This document shows, one piece after another, positions 62,639-64,000 of a stretch of DNA of 64,000 nt. The stretch is from Euptelea pleiosperma (taxonomy: Eukaryota > Streptophyta > Magnoliopsida > Ranunculales > Eupteleaceae). Numbering within the stretch: position 1 is the first letter of the stretch; the number at the start of each line of letters is the position of its first letter. The position numbers and the translations under genes were made by a program. Under the pieces are notes generated by a model. The model saw only the letters and a program-made list of their open reading frames with translations. It was not told the DNA's origin and made no database searches. The stretch is taken from contig CM068553.1 in the NCBI GenBank assembly GCA_035048495.1, positions 4,023,259 to 4,087,258 of the forward strand, given 5' to 3'.

Positions 62639-63945
62639 GTACTACATAGAATTCTTATATCACCCTAGCATTCTATTACTAGTTTTTGTTTGTTTGCTAG
62701 TTGGAATAAGGCTTATGATGACGACGACGATGTTTTATAGTGCATAATCATTGAATTTACTCTTGCTTTTATTGATTCTGAGAATGATTCTTTTAGTGAT
62801 CCGTGAAAAATTTTCTAGTTTGTAGCTTAGAATTTGTACTTGCTACATAGCCTTGGGCCATCTTACAAGAAACAGCTAAGGATGAGCTTGAGTTGTACGA
62901 CGATTTGCCATACAAAACATCCGCTTGAGGCCTGAGGGTTGAGGTAGTGTGCACGTGGTTTATCAATGAATATTTTGAGAGAGGAACATAAAAGCTGAAA
63001 CGATAGGTTGGAGTAGCTGAAAGAAGGAATTGACTGTAAAAAATTAAAATTCGTGTTTAATTATTTTAGAGGTTGGATGGGACTGATGATAGTATCTTGG
63101 TATTACTATGAAGCTGAACATGCATAATATTCTCCTTTGTTTCCAGAATTTTATCTTATGAAACCATGGTTATAACACAATTAAACAACCGATTTTATTT
63201 TGTGCCAATCACCATGAAGGAATTCCGTATCAATGTCTTTTCACTAACTATGATACTCGGATACTTCAACATGTCTGGGTATAGGTGTATCAACACAATA
63301 AAGTATTGACACTGGTACTAGATAAGACACTGCATGGATACTTCTATGCTTTCTCATTACTATTGGATATTTTCTCAACCCCTAATAATTTCCTTATTTG
63401 TTTTGTCAATATATAAAGGAAAATAGTATGTGGTACTGTGAGAAACTTTGCAAATGTTTTTAGTTTCATTGCGTTTGGCGTAGTGTAAATTTTACAAAAT
63501 GATACTTGGCTTAAAAAAATAAAAATTAAAGCATGGTATCAACATATTGGATGGGAGTATGTTATCCAATTTCCTGGATTTCAGAAAATGAAGAGTTGTA
63601 TTCTCGTTTCCGGCACCAGTGTCAGTTTCCACATCGGCATCTGGGTATATTAGTTCACTAAGTCTTTGGCTATCCCAAGCATAACAGATACTCTATGAAT
63701 AAGGTTTAACAGGAAGTTGGCTTTGTAGCAGTTATTTTATGAGAGCTTTTGTATTTTGGTGAGTCTGGATGGTCTACATTTCTTCAATCGGTGATTTTGC
63801 CGTCTCATTGAGAAGCTGTTTTTGTCAAATTACAGTCAGAAGTTTGACATGGAGACATGATCCTAAGCTAGGTCACTTGGTTGTTAGTTGATCGCTCTCA
63901 AGCCCAAATCATGTCATGTGAGTATGAGTTGCATTTATAATATGA
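62639..63945. other. DDA1 intron 2, no other feature
   Basis: AT-rich sequence after the exon 2 donor. I found no exon matching the expected DDA1 C-terminal part and no recognisable repeat until the Helitron-like end at 63946. Confidence 0.5.
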
Positions 63946-64000
63946 CTAGTATTCGTGCCCGTGCTTAGCACGGGTACTCTGTTTTCTATAAAAAAATGTT
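63946..64000 (-). mobile_element. 3' terminus of a Helitron-like element, minus orientation
   Basis: Read on the minus strand the sequence is ...CCCGTGCTAAGCACGGG, 8 nt, then CTAG, followed by T. That is the Helitron 3' signature: a GC-rich hairpin of 7-bp stem a short distance before CTRR, with insertion in front of a T. The hairpin is at 63958-63974 and CTAG at 63946-63949. The rest of the element lies outside the window. Confidence 0.72.

Overview
This window looks like nuclear DNA of a flowering plant. Six intron-containing nuclear genes with GT-AG introns of up to about 6 kb, plus one single-exon gene, sit in AT-rich sequence full of MITEs, LINE fragments and LTR-retrotransposon pieces. 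The protein families (SARD4, plant-type DDA1, SPO11-1, At3g49140-like) are plant ones. Long TE-filled introns suggest a medium-to-large genome, such as a woody magnoliid or early-diverging eudicot, but the species cannot be fixed from the sequence.

Layout: (1) 1-3696 (+), last two coding exons of an ERDJ2/SEC63-type ER translocation protein, separated by a repeat-rich 2.75-kb intron. (2) 5226-8410 (-), a five-exon PPR protein of the At4g18975/At4g21190 type with an unusual C-terminal array of 11-residue repeats. (3) 8411-13320, MITE-rich spacer. (4) 13321-20382 (+), an eleven-exon plastid-type At3g49140-like protein with a DUF2470-like C-terminus and a probable GC-AG intron. (5) 20383-29297, gene-poor region with a LINE relic and LTRs in inverted orientation. 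(6) 29298-30317 (-), single-exon SARD4-like reductase. (7) 33198-39868 (+), nine-exon TRAIP-like RING E3 ligase with a copia relic in its largest intron. (8) 41509-44484 (+), eleven-exon SPO11-1. (9) 45125-53349 (-), eleven-exon PINX1-like G-patch protein, tail-to-tail with SPO11-1. (10) 53350-56689, stacked foldback elements built on a repeated short palindrome. (11) 56690 to beyond 64000 (+), first two coding exons of DDA1, with a LINE, a solo LTR and a hAT-like MITE in its first intron. A probable Helitron terminus lies at the right edge.

The genes do not form a pathway. They are typical neighbours on a plant chromosome, although three (TRAIP, SPO11-1, PINX1) concern genome maintenance, meiosis or telomere/nucleolar function. 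Exon models were built by hand: reading frames were carried across GT-AG junctions, and every model except the PINX1 candidate cassette exon stays open throughout. Family assignments rest on remembered family sequences, not on a search.

No wholly new gene system is evident. The least explained structure is the cluster of near-identical short palindromes in nested foldbacks at 54.2-55.7 kb, with a second small locus at 32.5-32.9 kb. It always occurs next to the same MITE family.
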